Origin: Bombus terrestris
Taxonomy: Eukaryota > Arthropoda > Insecta > Hymenoptera > Apidae
Length of the DNA: 64,000 nt
Assembly: GCF_910591885.1 (NCBI RefSeq)
Contig: NW_025963555.1
Location: 3,596,001-3,660,000 of the forward strand
Reading direction: 5' to 3'
The position numbers and the translations under genes are program-made. Under the pieces are notes generated by a model. The model did no database searches. It worked only from the letters and a program-made list of their open reading frames with translations, and had not been told where the DNA came from. The first letter of the stretch is position 1. Each line of letters begins with the position of its first letter. Of the stretch, positions 37,401 through 50,984 are shown piece by piece.

Positions 37401-38639
37401 TACATTTGTCAGTAGGCAATAGAATAAAGACTTCCGGCTCCTCGTCCAGGTGCAAGTATTTGAATGTCCCCATGTGCCAAACCGTTGGATTGTGACACAT
37501 CCCTTCGCGTGCCTCGCTCGCCGTGCTCGCTCGAAAGCTATAGCCTAACCTAAAACCAATCTCTCTTGCGTTGGTCATTCGACATGGAGGCGACTTATTG
37601 CAAATTTGGGAACGTGTCAGATCGGATGTGAGGTTGGACTAAATTTTTACGAGCGAGCGGAGCGAGCGATCAACGATCACAATTTGCAAGCCATACATAT
37701 ACCTTATAATGCCTTGCATATATTTCGTGTTATTACCTAATTTTGTCAGACATTTCGGACATCACATTGCACTGTACGATGTGGAAATAGTACTTCTTAT
37801 GTGAAACTATTCATAAACTGTATACATTTGTCAGTAGGCAATAGGATAAAGACTTCAGGCTCCTCGGGCTGGTGCGAATATTTCAATGTCCGTATGTGCC
37901 AAACCGTTGGTTTGTGACACACCTTTACGCGTATCTCGCTCGCTGCGCTCGCTCGAAAACTATTGCCTAACCTAAAGCAATCCATCTTGCGTTCATTATT
38001 CGATATCGTGGCGACATTTTTCGAATTTGGGAACGTGTCAGATCGGATGTGAGGTTGGACTAAATTTTTACGAGCGAGCGGAGCGAGCGAGCAACGATCA
38101 CAATTTCCAAGCTATACATATACCTTATATTGCCTTGCATATATTTCGTGTTATTACCTACTTTTGTCAGCCATTTCGGACATCACATTGCACTGTGGTA
38201 TGTGGAAATAGTACTATCTATGTGGAACTATTCATAAACTGTAAACATTTGTCATGAGGCAATAGGATAAAGACTTCCGGCTCCTCGGGCTGGTGCGATC
38301 ATTTCAATGTCCGTATGTGCCAAACCGTTGGTTTGTGACACACCTTTACGCGTATCTCGCTCGCTGCGCCCGCTCGAAAGCTATAGCCTAACCTAAAACC
38401 AATCCATCTTGCGTTCATTATTCGGTATGGTGGCGACGTATTTCGAATTTGCGAACGTGTCGGATCGGTTGTGATGTTGGACAGGATTTTTACGAGCGAG
38501 CGGAGCGAGCGAGCAACGATCACAATTTCCAAGCTATACATATACCTTATATTGCCTTGCATATAATGCGTGTTATTACCTAATTTTGTCAGACATTTCG
38601 GACATCACATTGCACTGTACGATGTGGAAATAGTACTAC
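34421..38639. repeat. HOR2, copy 1 (ten monomers, 4219 bp)
   Basis: The monomers start at 34421, 34843, 35265, 35687, 36109, 36531, 36953, 37375, 37797 and 38218. All recur at +4219. The missing base comes from 'cctaaagcaatcc' for 'cctaaaaccaatcc' near 37974. Inside the unit, the pairs starting at 35265 and 36109 are an 844-bp dimer duplication in which gamma cores ('ggtcattcgacatgg', 'cttattgcaaatttg') alternate with beta cores ('ttcattattcgatatgg'). Confidence 0.92.
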
Positions 38640-41600
38640 TTATGTGAAACTATTCATAAACTGTATACATTTGTCAGTAGGCAATAGGATAAAAACTTCC
38701 GGCTCCTCGGGCTGGTGCGAATATTTCAATGTCACCATGTGCCAAACCGTTGGATTGTGACTCACCTCTCCGCATCCCTCGGTCGCCGTACTCGCTCGAA
38801 AGCTATAGCCTAACCGAAAACCAATCCCTCTTGCGTTCATTATTCGATATGGTGGCGACATATTTCGAATTTGCGAACGTGTCGGATCGGTTGTGAGGTT
38901 GGACAGGATTTTTACGAGCGAGCGGAGCGAGCGAGCAACGATCACAGTATCCAAGCTATACATATACCTTATATTGCCTTGCATATAATTCGTGTTATTA
39001 CCTAATTTTGTCAGACATTTCGGACATCACATTGCACTGTACGATGTGGAAATAGTACTACTTATGTGAAACTATTCATAAACTGTATTCATTTGACAGT
39101 AGGCAATAGGATGAAGACTTCCGACTCGACGGGCTGGTGCGAATATTTGAATGTCCCAAAGTGCCAAACCGTTGGATTGTGACACACCTCTCCGCGTCCC
39201 TCGCTCAGCGTGCTCGCTCGAAAGCTATAGCCTAACCGAAAACCAATCTCTCTTGCGTTGGTCATTCGACATGGAGGCGACTTATTGCAAATTTGGGAAC
39301 GTGTCAGATCGGATGTGAGGTTGGACTAAATTTTTACGAGCGAGCGGAGCGAGCGATCAACGATCACAATTTGCAAGCCATACATATACCTTATATTGCC
39401 TTGCATATATTTCGTATTATTACCTAATTTTGGCAGACATTTCGGACATCACATTGCACTGTACTATGTGGAAATAGTACTATTTATATGAAACTATTCA
39501 TAAACTGTAAACATTTGTCAGTAGGCAGTAGGATAAAGACTTCCGGCTCCTCGGGCTGGTGCAAATATTTCAATGTCCCCATGTGCCAAACCGTTGGATT
39601 GTGACACACCTATCCGCGTCCCTCGCTCGCCGTGCTCGCTCGAAAGCTATAGCCTAACCGAAAACCAATCCCTCTTGCGTTCATTATTCGATATGGCGGC
39701 GACATATTTCGAATTTGCGAACGTGTCGGATCGGTTGGGATGTTGCACAGGATTTTTACGAGCGAGCGGAGCGAGCGAGCAACGATCACAATTTGCAAGC
39801 CAAACATATACCTTATATTGCCTTGCATATATTTCGTGTTATTACCTAATTTTGTCAGTCATTTCGGACATCACATTGCACTGTACGATGTGGAAATAGT
39901 ACTACTTATGTGAAACTATTCATAAACTGTAAACATTTGTCAGTAGGCAATAGGATAAAGACTTCCGGCTCCTCGGGCTGGTGCGAATATTTCAACGTCA
40001 GTATGTGCCAAACCGTTGGATTGTGACACACCTCTCCGCGTCACTCGCTCGCCGTGCTCGCTCGAAAGCTATAGCCTAACCTAAAACCAATCTCTCTTGC
40101 GTTGGTCATTCGACATGGAGGCGACTTATTGCAAATTTGGGAACGTGTCAGATCGGATGTGAGGTTGGACTAAATTTTTACGAGCGAGCGGAGCGAGCGA
40201 TCAACGATCACAATTTGCAAGCCATACATATACCTTATATTGCCTTGCATATGTTTCGTGTTATTACCTAATTTTGGCAGACATTTCGGACATCACATTG
40301 CACTGTACTATGTGGAAATAGTACTATTTATATGAAACTATTCATAAACTGTAAACATTTGTCAGTAGGCAATAGGATAAAGACTTCCGGCTCCTCGGGC
40401 TGGTGCGAATATTTGAATGTCCCAATGTGCCAAACCGTTGGATTGTGACACACCTATCCGCGTCCCTCGCTCGCCGTGCTCGCTCGAAAGCTATAGCCTA
40501 ACCGAAAACCAATCCCTCTTGCGTTCATTATTCGATATGGCGGCGACATATTTCGAATTTGCGAACGTGTCGGATCGGTTGGGATGTTGCACAGGATTTT
40601 TACGAGCGAGCGGAGCGAGCGAGCAACGATCACAATTTGCAAGCCATACATATACCTTATATTGCCTTGCATATATTTCGTGTTATTACCTAATTTTGTC
40701 AGTCATTTCGGACATCACATTGCACTGTACGATGTGGAAATAGTACTACTTATGTGAAACTATTCATAAACTGTAAACATTTGTCAGTAGGCAATAGGAT
40801 AAAGACTTCCGGCTCCTCGGGCTGGTGCGAATATTTCAACGTCAGTATGTGCCAAACCGTTGGATTGTGACACACCTCTCCGCGTCACTCGCTCGCCGTG
40901 CTCGCTCGAAAGCTATAGCCTAACCTAAAACCAATCTCTCTTGCGTTGGTCATTCGACATGGAGGCGACTTATTGCAAATTTGGGAACGTGTCAGATCGG
41001 ATGTGAGGTTGGACTAAATTTTTACGAGCGAGCGGAGCGAGCGATCAACGATCACAATTTGCAAGCCATACATATACCTTATATTGCCTTGCATATGTTT
41101 CGTGTTATTACCTAATTTTGGCAGACATTTCGGACATCACATTGCACTGTACTATGTGGAAATAGAACTATTTATATGAAACTATTCATAAACTGTAAAC
41201 ATTTGTCAGTAGGCAATAGGATAAAGACTTTCGGCTCCTCGGGCTGGTGCGAATATTTCAATGTCCGTATGTGCCAAACCGTTGGTTTGTGACACACCTT
41301 TACGCGTAACTCGCTCGCTGCGCTCGCTCGAAAACTATAGCCTTACCTAAAACCAATCCCCCTTGCGTTCATTATTCGATATGGCGGCGACATATTTCGA
41401 ATTTGCGAACGTGTCGGATCGGTTGTGATGTTGCACAGGATTTTTACGAGCGAGCGGAGCGAGCGAGCAACGATCACAATTTGCAAGCCATACATATACC
41501 TTATATTGCCTTGCATATATTTCGTGTTATTACCTAATTTTGTCAGTCATTTCGGACATCACATTGCACTGTACGATGTGGAAATAGTACTATTTATGTG

Positions 41601-42858
41601 AAACTATTCATAAAGTGTATACATTTGTCAGTAGGCAATAGAATAAAGACTTCCGGCTCCTCGTCCAGGTGCAAGTATTTGAATGTCCCCATGTGCCAAA
41701 CCGTTGGATTGTGACACATCCCTTCGCGTGCCTCGCTCGCCGTGCTCGCTCGAAAGCTATAGCCTAACCTAAAACCAATCTCTCTTGCGTTGGTCATTCG
41801 ACATGGAGGCGACTTATTGCAAATTTGGGAACGTGTCAGATCGGATGTGAGGTTGGACTAAATTTTTACGAGCGAGCGGAGCGAGCGATCAACGATCACA
41901 ATTTGCAAGCCATACATATACCTTATAATGCCTTGCATATATTTCGTGTTATTACCTAATTTTGTCAGACATTTCGGACATCACATTGCACTGTACGATG
42001 TGGAAATAGTACTTCTTATGTGAAACTATTCATAAACTGTATACATTTGTCAGTAGGCAATAGGATAAAGACTTCAGGCTCCTCGGGCTGGTGCGAATAT
42101 TTCAATGTCCGTATGTGCCAAACCGTTGGTTTGTGACACACCTTTACGCGTATCTCGCTCGCTGCGCTCGCTCGAAAACTATTGCCTAACCTAAAGCAAT
42201 CCATCTTGCGTTCATTATTCGATATCGTGGCGACATTTTTCGAATTTGGGAACGTGTCAGATCGGATGTGAGGTTGGACTAAATTTTTACGAGCGAGCGG
42301 AGCGAGCGAGCAACGATCACAATTTCCAAGCTATACATATACCTTATATTGCCTTGCATATATTTCGTGTTATTACCTACTTTTGTCAGCCATTTCGGAC
42401 ATCACATTGCACTGTGGTATGTGGAAATAGTACTATCTATGTGGAACTATTCATAAACTGTAAACATTTGTCATGAGGCAATAGGATAAAGACTTCCGGC
42501 TCCTCGGGCTGGTGCGATCATTTCAATGTCCGTATGTGCCAAACCGTTGGTTTGTGACACACCTTTACGCGTATCTCGCTCGCTGCGCCCGCTCGAAAGC
42601 TATAGCCTAACCTAAAACCAATCCATCTTGCGTTCATTATTCGTCATGGTGGCGACGTATTTCGAATTTGCAAACGTGTCGGATCGGTTGTGATGTTGGA
42701 CAGGATTTTTACGAGCGAGCGGAGCGAGCGAGCAACGATCACAATTTCCAAGCTATACATATACCTTATATTGCCTTGCATATAATGCGTGTTATTACCT
42801 AATTTTGTCAGACATTTCGGACATCACATTGCACTGTACGATGTGGAAATAGTACTAC
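38640..42858. repeat. HOR2, copy 2 (ten monomers, 4219 bp)
   Basis: The monomers start at 38640, 39062, 39484, 39906, 40328, 40750, 41172, 41594, 42016 and 42437. Compared with copy 1 only scattered base changes are apparent, for example 'ggatgaagacttccgactcgac' split by a change near 39112 and 39128, and 'ttcgtcatgg' near 42641 for 'ttcggtatgg'. The same one-base deletion is present. Confidence 0.92.
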
Positions 42859-45800
42859 TTATGTGAAACTATTCATAAACTGTATACATTTGTCAGTAGG
42901 CAATAGGATAAAAACTTCCGGCTCCTCGGGCTGGTGCGAATATTTCAATGTCACCATGTGCCAAACCGTTGGATTGTGACTCACCTCTCCGCATCCCTCG
43001 GTCGCCGTACTCGCTCGAAAGCTATAGCCTAACCGAAAACCAATCCCTCTTGCGTTCATTATTCGATATGGTGGCGACATATTTCGAATTTGCGAACGTG
43101 TCGGATCGGTTGTGAGGTTGGACAGGATTTTTACGAGCGAGCGGAGTGAGCGAGCAACGATCACAGTATCCAAGCTATACATATACCTTATATTGCCTTG
43201 CATATAATTCGTGTTATTACCTAATTTTGTCAGACATTTCGGACATCACATTGCACTGTACGATGTGGAAATAGTACTACTTATGTGAAACTATTCATAA
43301 ACTGTATTCATTTGACAGTAGGCAATAGGATGAAGACTTCCGACTCGACGGGCTGGTGCGAATATTTGAATGTCCCAATGTGCCAAACCGTTGGATTGTG
43401 ACTCACCTCTCCGCATCCCTCGGTCGCCGTACTCGCTCGAAAGCTATAGCCTAACCGAAAACCAATCCCTCTTGCGTTCATTATTCGATATGGTGGCGAC
43501 ATATTTCGAATTTGCGAACGTGTCGGATCGGTTGTGAGGTTGGACAGGATTTTTACGAGCGAGCGGAGCGAGCGAGCAACGATCACAGTATCCAAGCTAT
43601 ACATATACCTTATATTGCCTTGCATATAATTCGTGTTATTACCTAATTTTGTCAGACATTTCGGACATCACATTGCACTGTACGATGTGGAAATAGTACT
43701 ACTTATGTGAAACTATTCATAAACTGTATTCATTTGACAGTAGGCAATAGGATGAAGACTTCCGACTCGACGGGCTGGTGCGAATATTTGAATGTCCCAA
43801 TGTGCCAAACCGTTGGATTGTGACACACCTCTCCGCGGCCCTCGCTCGCCGTGCTCGCACGAAAGCTATAGCCTAACCGAAAACCAATCCCTCTTGCGTT
43901 CATTATTCGATATGGTGGCGACATATTTCGAATTTGCGTACGTGTCGGGTCGGTTGTGAGGTTGAACTAGATTTTTACGAGCGAGCGGAGCGAGTGAGCA
44001 ACGGTCACAATTTCCAAGCTATACATATCCCTTATATTGCCTTGCATATAATTCGTGTTATTACCTAATTTTGTCAGACATTTCGGATATCACATTGCAC
44101 TGTACGATGTGGAAATAGTACTACTTATGTGAAACTATTCATAAACTGTATTCATTTGACAGTAGGCAATAGGATGAAGACTTCCGACTCGACGGGCTGG
44201 TGCGAATATTTGAATGTCCCAATGTGCCAAACCGTTGGATTGTGACACACCTCTCCGCGGCCCTCGCTCGCCGTACTCGCTCGAAAGCTATAGCCTAACC
44301 GAAAACCAAACCCTCTTGCGTTCATTATTCGATATGGTGGCGACATATTTCGAATTTGCGAACGTGTCGGATCGGTTGTGAGGTTGGACAGGATTTTTAC
44401 GAGCGACCGGAGCGAGCGAGCAACGATCACAGTATCCAAGCTATACATATACCTTATATTGCCTTGCATATAATTCGTGTTATTACCTAATTTTGTCAGA
44501 CATTTCGGACATCACATTGCACTGTACGATGTGGAAATAGTACTACTTATGTGAAACTATTCATAAACTGTATTCATTTGACAGTAGGCAATAGGATAAA
44601 GACTTCCGACTCCACGGGCTGGTGCGAATATTTGAATGTCCCAATGTGCCAAACCGTTGGATTGTGACACACCTCTCCGCGTCCCTCGCTCAGCGTGCTC
44701 GCTCGAAAGCTATAGCCTAACCGAAAACCAATCTCTCTTGCGTTGGTCATTCGACATGGAGGCGACTTATTGCAAATTTGGGAACGTGTCAGATCGGATG
44801 TGAGGTTGGACTAAATTTTTACGAGCGAGCGGAGCGAGCGATCAACGATCACAATTTGCAAGCCATACATATACCTTATATTGCCTTGCATATATTTCGT
44901 ATTATTACCTAATTTTGGCAGACATTTCGGACATCACATTGCACTGTACTATGTGGAAATAGTACTATTTATATGAAACTATTCATAAACTGTAAACATT
45001 TGTCAGTAGGCAATAGGATAAAGACTTCCGGCTCCTCGGGCTGGTGCAAATATTTCAATGTCCCCATGTGCCAAACCGTTGGATTGTGACACACCTATCC
45101 GCGTCCCTCGCTCGCCGTGCTCGCTCGAAAGCTATAGCCTAACCGAAAACCAATCCCTCTTGCGTTCATTATTCGATATGGCGGCGACATATTTCGAATT
45201 TGCGAACGTGTCGGATCGGTTGGGATGTTGCACAGGATTTTTACGAGCGAGCGGAGCGAGCGAGCAACGATCACAATTTGCAAGCCAAACATATACCTTA
45301 TATTGCCTTGCATATATTTCGTGTTATTACCTAATTTTGTCAGCCATTTCGGACATCACATTGCGCTGTACTATGTGGAAATAGTACTGCTTATGTGAAA
45401 CTATTCATAAACTGTAAACATTTGTCAGTAGGCAATAGGATAAAGACTTCCGGCTCCTCGGGCTGGTGCGAATATTTCAACGTCAGTATGTGCCAAACCG
45501 TTGGATTGTGACACACCTCTCCGCGTCACTCGCTCGCCGTGCTCGCTCGAAAGCTATAGCCTAACCTAAAACCAATCTCTCTTGCGTTGGTCATTCGACA
45601 TGGAGGCGACTTATTGCAAATTTGGGAACGTGTCAGATCGGATGTGAGGTTGGACTAAATTTTTACGAGCGAGCGGAGCGAGCGATCAACGATCACAATT
45701 TGCAAGCCATACATATACCTTATATTGCCTTGCATATGTTTCGTGTTATTACCTAATTTTGGCAGACATTTCGGACATCACATTGCACTGTACTATGTGG

Positions 45801-47499
45801 AAATAGAACTATTTATATGAAACTATTCATAAACTGTAAACATTTGTCAGTAGGCAATAGGATAAAGACTTCCGGCTCCTCGGGCTGGTGCGAATATTTC
45901 AATGTCCGTATGTGCCAAACCGTTGGTTTGTGACACACCTTTACGCGTAACTCGCTCGCTGCGCTCGCTCGAAAACTATAGCCTTACCTAAAACCAATCC
46001 CCCTTGCGTTCATTATTCGATATGGCGGCGACATATTTCGAATTTGCGAACGTGTCGGATCGGTTGTGATGTTGCACAGGATTTTTACGAGCGAGCGGAG
46101 CGAGCGAGCAACGATCACAATTTGCAAGCCATACATATACCTTATATTGCCTTGCATATATTTCGTGTTATTACCTAATTTTGTCAGTCATTTCGGACAT
46201 CACATTGCACTGTACGATGTGGAAATAGTACTATTTATGTGAAACTATTCATAAAGTGTATACATTTGTCAGTAGGCAATAGGATAAAGACTTCCGGCTC
46301 CTCGTCCAGGTGCAAGTATTTGAATGTCCCCATGTGCCAAACCGTTGGATTGTGACACATCCCTTCGCGTGCCTCGCTCGCCGTGCTCGCTCGAAAGCTA
46401 TAGCCTAACCTAAAACCAATCTCTCTTGCGTTGGTCATTCGACATGGAGGCGACTTATTGCAAATTTGGGAACGTGTCAGATCGGATGTGAGGTTGGACT
46501 AAATTTTTACGAGCGAGCGGAGCGAGCGATCAACGATCACAATTTGCAAGCCATACATATACCTTATAATGCCTTGCATATATTTCGTGTTATTACCTAA
46601 TTTTGTCAGCCATTTCGGACATCACATTGCACTGTACGATGTGGAAATAGTACTTCTTATGTGAAACTATTCATAAACTGTATACATTTGTCAGTAGGCA
46701 ATAGGATAAAGACTTCAGGCTCCTCGGGCTGGTGCGAATATTTCAATGTCCGTATGTGCCAAACCGTTGGTTTGTGACACACCTTTACGCGTATCTCGCT
46801 CGCTGCGCTCGCTCGAAAACTATTGCCTAACCTAAAGCAATCCATCTTGCGTTCATTATTCGATATCGTGGCGACATTTTTCGAATTTGGGAACGTGTCA
46901 GATCGGATGTGAGGTTGGACTAAATTTTTACGAGCGAGCGGAGCGAGCGAGCAACGATCACAATTTCCAAGCTATACATATACCTTATATTGCCTTGCAT
47001 ATATTTCGTGTTATTACCTACTTTTGTCAGCCATTTCGGACATCACATTGCACTGTGGTATGTGGAAATAGTACTATCTATGTGGAACTATTCATAAACT
47101 GTAAACATTTGTCATGAGGCAATAGGATAAAGACTTCCGGCTCCTCGGGCTGGTGCGATCATTTCAATGTCCGTATGTGCCAAACCGTTGGTTTGTGACA
47201 CACCTTTACGCGTATCGCGCTCGCTGCGCCCGCTCGAAAGCTATAGCCTAACCTAAAACCAATCCATCTTGCGTTCATTATTCGGTATGGTGGCGACGTA
47301 TTTCGAATTTGCGAACGTGTCGGATCGGTTGTGATGTTGGACAGGATTTTTACGAGCGAGCGGTGCGAGCGAGCAACGATCACAATTTCCAAGCTATACA
47401 TATACCTTATATTGCCTTGCATATAATGCGTGTTATTACCTAATTTTGTCAGACATTTCGGACATCACATTGCACTGTACGATGTGGAAATAGTACTAC
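42859..47499. repeat. HOR2, copy 3, rearranged (eleven monomers, 4641 bp)
   Basis: The monomers start at 42859, 43281, 43703, 44125, 44547, 44969, 45391, 45813, 46235, 46657 and 47078. Relative to copies 1 and 2, three monomers have been added at 43281-44546 and one 844-bp gamma/beta dimer is missing after 44969 (ten plus three minus two). The added monomers each begin with the 'tgtattcatttgacag' variant. Parts agree with copy 2 ('gactcgacggg') and parts with copy 1 ('accaaaccctc' near 44305, 'gagcgaccggagcg' near 44401, 'gactccacggg' near 44607), so this copy is a mosaic. Confidence 0.88.
43797..44115. repeat. Displaced tract matching the 31-33 kb trimer
   Basis: Within the added monomer starting at 43703, the stretch from about 43797 to 44115 matches the monomer around 32395-32715. 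It shares 'ccgcggccctcgc', 'ctcgcacgaaag', 'gcgtacgtgtcggg', 'gaggttgaactag', 'gagtgagcaacgg' and 'cggatatcac'. The match ends before 'aaatagtactactt', which replaces 'aaaaagtactattt'. The source lies about 11.4 kb away, and no other HOR2 monomer carries these markers. The endpoints are approximate. Confidence 0.85.
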
Positions 47500-48765
47500 T
47501 TATGTGAAACTATTCATAAACTGTATACATTTGTCAGTAGGCAATAGGATAAAAACTTCCGGCTCCTCGGGCTGGTGCGAATATTTCAATGTCACCATGT
47601 GCCAAACCGTTGGATTGTGACTCACCTCTCCGCATCCCTCGGTCGCCGTACTCGCTCGAAAGCTATAGCCTAACCGAAAACCAATCCCTCTTGCGTTCAT
47701 TATTCGATATGGTGGCAACATATTTCGAATTTGCGAACGTGTCGGATCGGTTGTGAGGTTGGACAGGATTTTTACGAGCGAGCGGAGCGAGCGAGCAACG
47801 ATCACAGTATCCAAGCTATACATATACCTTATATTGCCTTGCATATAATTCGTGTTATTACCTAATTTTGTCAGACATTTCGGACATCACATTGCACTGT
47901 ACGATGTGGAAATAGTACTACTTATGTGAAACTATTCATAAACTGTATTCATTTGACAGTAGGCAATAGGATGAAGACTTCCGACTCGACGGGCTGGTGC
48001 GAATATTTGAATGTCCCAATGTGCCAAACCGTTGGTTTGTGACACACATCTCCGCGTCCCTCGCTCAGCGTGCTCGCTCGAAAGCTATAGCCTAACCGAA
48101 AACCAATCTCTCTTGCGTTGGTCATTCGACATGGAGGCGACTTATTGCAAATTTGGGAACGTGTCAGATCGGATGTGAGGTTGGACTAAATTTTTACGAG
48201 CGAGCGAAGCGAGCGATCAACGATCACAATTTGCAAGCCATACATATACCTTATATTGCCTTGCATATATTTCGTGTTATTACCTAATTTTGGCAGACAT
48301 TTCGGACATCACATTGCACTGTACTATGTGGAAATAGTACTATTTATATGAAACTATTCATAAACTGTAAACATTTGTCAGTAGGCAATAGGATAAAGAC
48401 TTCCGGCTCCTCGGGCTGGTGCGAATATTTGAATGTCCCAATGTGCCAAACCGTTGGATTGTGACACACCTATCCGCGTCCCTCGCTCGCCGTGCTCGCT
48501 CGAAAGCTATAGCCTAACCGAAAACCAATCCCTCTTGCGTTCATTATTCGATATGGCGGCGACATATTTCGAATTTGCGAACGTGTCGGATCGGTTGGGA
48601 TGTTGCACAGGATTTTTACGAGCGAGCGGAGCGAGCGAGCAACAATCACAATTTCCAAGCTATACATATACCTAATATTGCCTTGCATACAATTCGTGTT
48701 ATTACCTAATTTTGTCAGACATTTCGGTCATCACATTGCACTGTACGATGTGGAAATAGTACCTC
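47500..48765. repeat. HOR2, copy 4, truncated
   Basis: The monomers at 47500, 47922 and 48344 follow the HOR2 order. At about 48630-48660 the sequence leaves HOR2: the expected 'aatttgcaagcc' is replaced by 'aatttccaagct', 'cctaatattgcc' and 'catacaattcg', which lead into the 4-bp-deletion haplotype. Confidence 0.85.
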
Positions 48766-49183
48766 TTATGTGAAACTATTCATAAACTGTATACATTTGT
48801 CAGTAGGCAATTAAAGACTTCGGGCTCCTCTGGCTGGTGCGAATATTTGAATGTCCCAATGTGCCGAACCGTTGGATTGTGACACACCTCTCCGCGTCCC
48901 TCGCTCGCCGTGCTCGCTCGAAAGCTATAGTCCAACCGAAAACCAATCCCTCTTGCGTTAGTCATTCGACATGGAGGCGACTTATTTCAAATTTGGGAAC
49001 GTGTCGGGTCGGATGTGAGGTTGGACTAAATTTTTACGAGCGAGCGGAGCGAGCGAGCAACGATCACAATTTGCAAGCCATACATATACCTTATATTGCC
49101 TTGCATATATTTCATGTTATTACTTAATTTTGTCAGACATTTCGGACATCACATTGCACTGTACGATGTGGAAAAACTACTAT
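48766..49183. repeat. Representative 418-bp monomer (4-bp-deletion haplotype)
   Basis: The sequence 'caattaaagac' near 48808 lacks the 4 bases 'agga' or equivalent of 'caataggataaagac'. It is linked upstream to 'cattt cggtcatcac' and 'gtacctcttatg'. The haplotype occurs eight times, in monomers starting at 20983, 24756, 26427, 48766, 54672, 56778, 57618 and 58880. In the first three the preceding monomer also carries the 13-bp arm deletion; in the others it does not. Confidence 0.9.
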
Positions 49184-50984
49184 TTATGTGAAACTATTCA
49201 TAAACTGTAAACATTTGTCAGTAGGCAATAGGATAAAGACTTCCGGCTCCTCGGGCTGGTGCGAATATTTGAATGTCCCAATGTGCCAAACCGTTGGATT
49301 GTGACACACCTCTCCGCGTCCCTCGCTCGCCGTGCTCGCTCGAAAGCTATAGTCTAACCGAAAACCAATCCCTCTTGCGTTCATTATTCGATATGGTGGC
49401 GACATATTTCGAATTTGCGAACGTGTCGGGTCGGTTGTGAGGTTGGACTAGATATTTACGAGCGAGCGGAGCGAGCGAGCAACGGTCACAATTTCCAAGC
49501 TATACATATTCCTTATATTGCCTTGCATATAATTCGTGTTATTACCTAATTTTGTCAGACATTTCGGACATCACATTGCACTGTACGATGTGGAAAAACT
49601 ACTATTTATGTGAAACTATTCATAAAGTGTATACATTTGTCAGTAGGCAATAGGATAAAGACTTCCGGCTCCTCGTCCAGGTGCAAATATTTGAATGTCC
49701 CCATGTGCCAAACCGTTGGATTGTGACACATCCCTTCGCGTGCCTCGCTCGCCGTGCTCGCTCGAAAGCTATAGCCTAACCTAAAACCAATCTCTCTTGC
49801 GTTGGTCATTCGACATGGAGGCGACTTATTGCAAATTTGGGAACGTGTCAGATCGGATGTGAGGTTGGACTAAATTTTTACGAGCGAGCGGAGCGAGCGA
49901 TCAACGATCACAATTTGCAAGCCATACATATACCTTATATTGCCTTGCATATATTTCGTGTTATTACCTAATTTTGGCAGACATTTCGGACATCACATTG
50001 CACTGTACTATGTGGAAATAGTACTGTTTATATGAAACTATTCATAAACTGTAAACATTTGTCAGTAGGCAATCAGGATAAAGACTTTCGGCTCCTCGGG
50101 CTGGTGCGAATATTTCAATGTCCGTATGTGCCAAACCGTTGGTTTGTCACACACCTTTACGCGTAACTCGCTCGCTGCGCTCGCTCGAAAACTATAGCCT
50201 TACCTAAAACCAATCCATCTTGCGTTCATTATTCGATATGGCGGCGACATATTTCGAATTTGCGAACGTGTCGGATCGGTTGTGATGTTGGAGAGGATTT
50301 TTGCGAGCGAGCGGAGCGAGCGAGCAACGATCACAATTTCCAAGCTATACATATACCTTATATTGCCTTGCATATAATGCGTGTTATTACCTAATTTTGT
50401 CAGACATTTCGGACATCACATTGCACTGTACGATGTGGAAATAGTACTACTTATGTGAAACTATTCATAAACTGTATACATTTGTCAGTAGGCAATAGGA
50501 TAAAAACATCCGGCTCCTCGGGCTGGTGCGAATATTTCAATGTCCCCATGTGCCAAACCGTTGGATTGTGACTCACCTCTCCGCATCCCTCGGTCGCCGT
50601 ACTCGCTCGAAAGCTATAGTCTAACCGAAAACCAATCCCTCTTGCGTTCATTATTCGATATAGGTGGCGACATATTTCGAATTTGCGAAAGTGTCGGGTC
50701 GGTTGTGAGGTTGGACTAGATTTTTACGAGCGAGCGGAGCGAGCGAGCAACGGTCACAATTTCCAAGCTATACATATTCCTGATATTGCCTTGCATATAA
50801 TTCGTGTTATTACCTAATTTTGTCAGACATTTCGGACATCACATTGCACTGTACGATATGGAAATAGTATTACTTATGTGAAACTATTCATAAACTGTAT
50901 ACATTTGTCATTAGGCAATAGGATAAAGACTTCCGGCTCCTCGGGCTGGTGCTAATATTTGAATGTCCCAATGTGCCAAACCGT

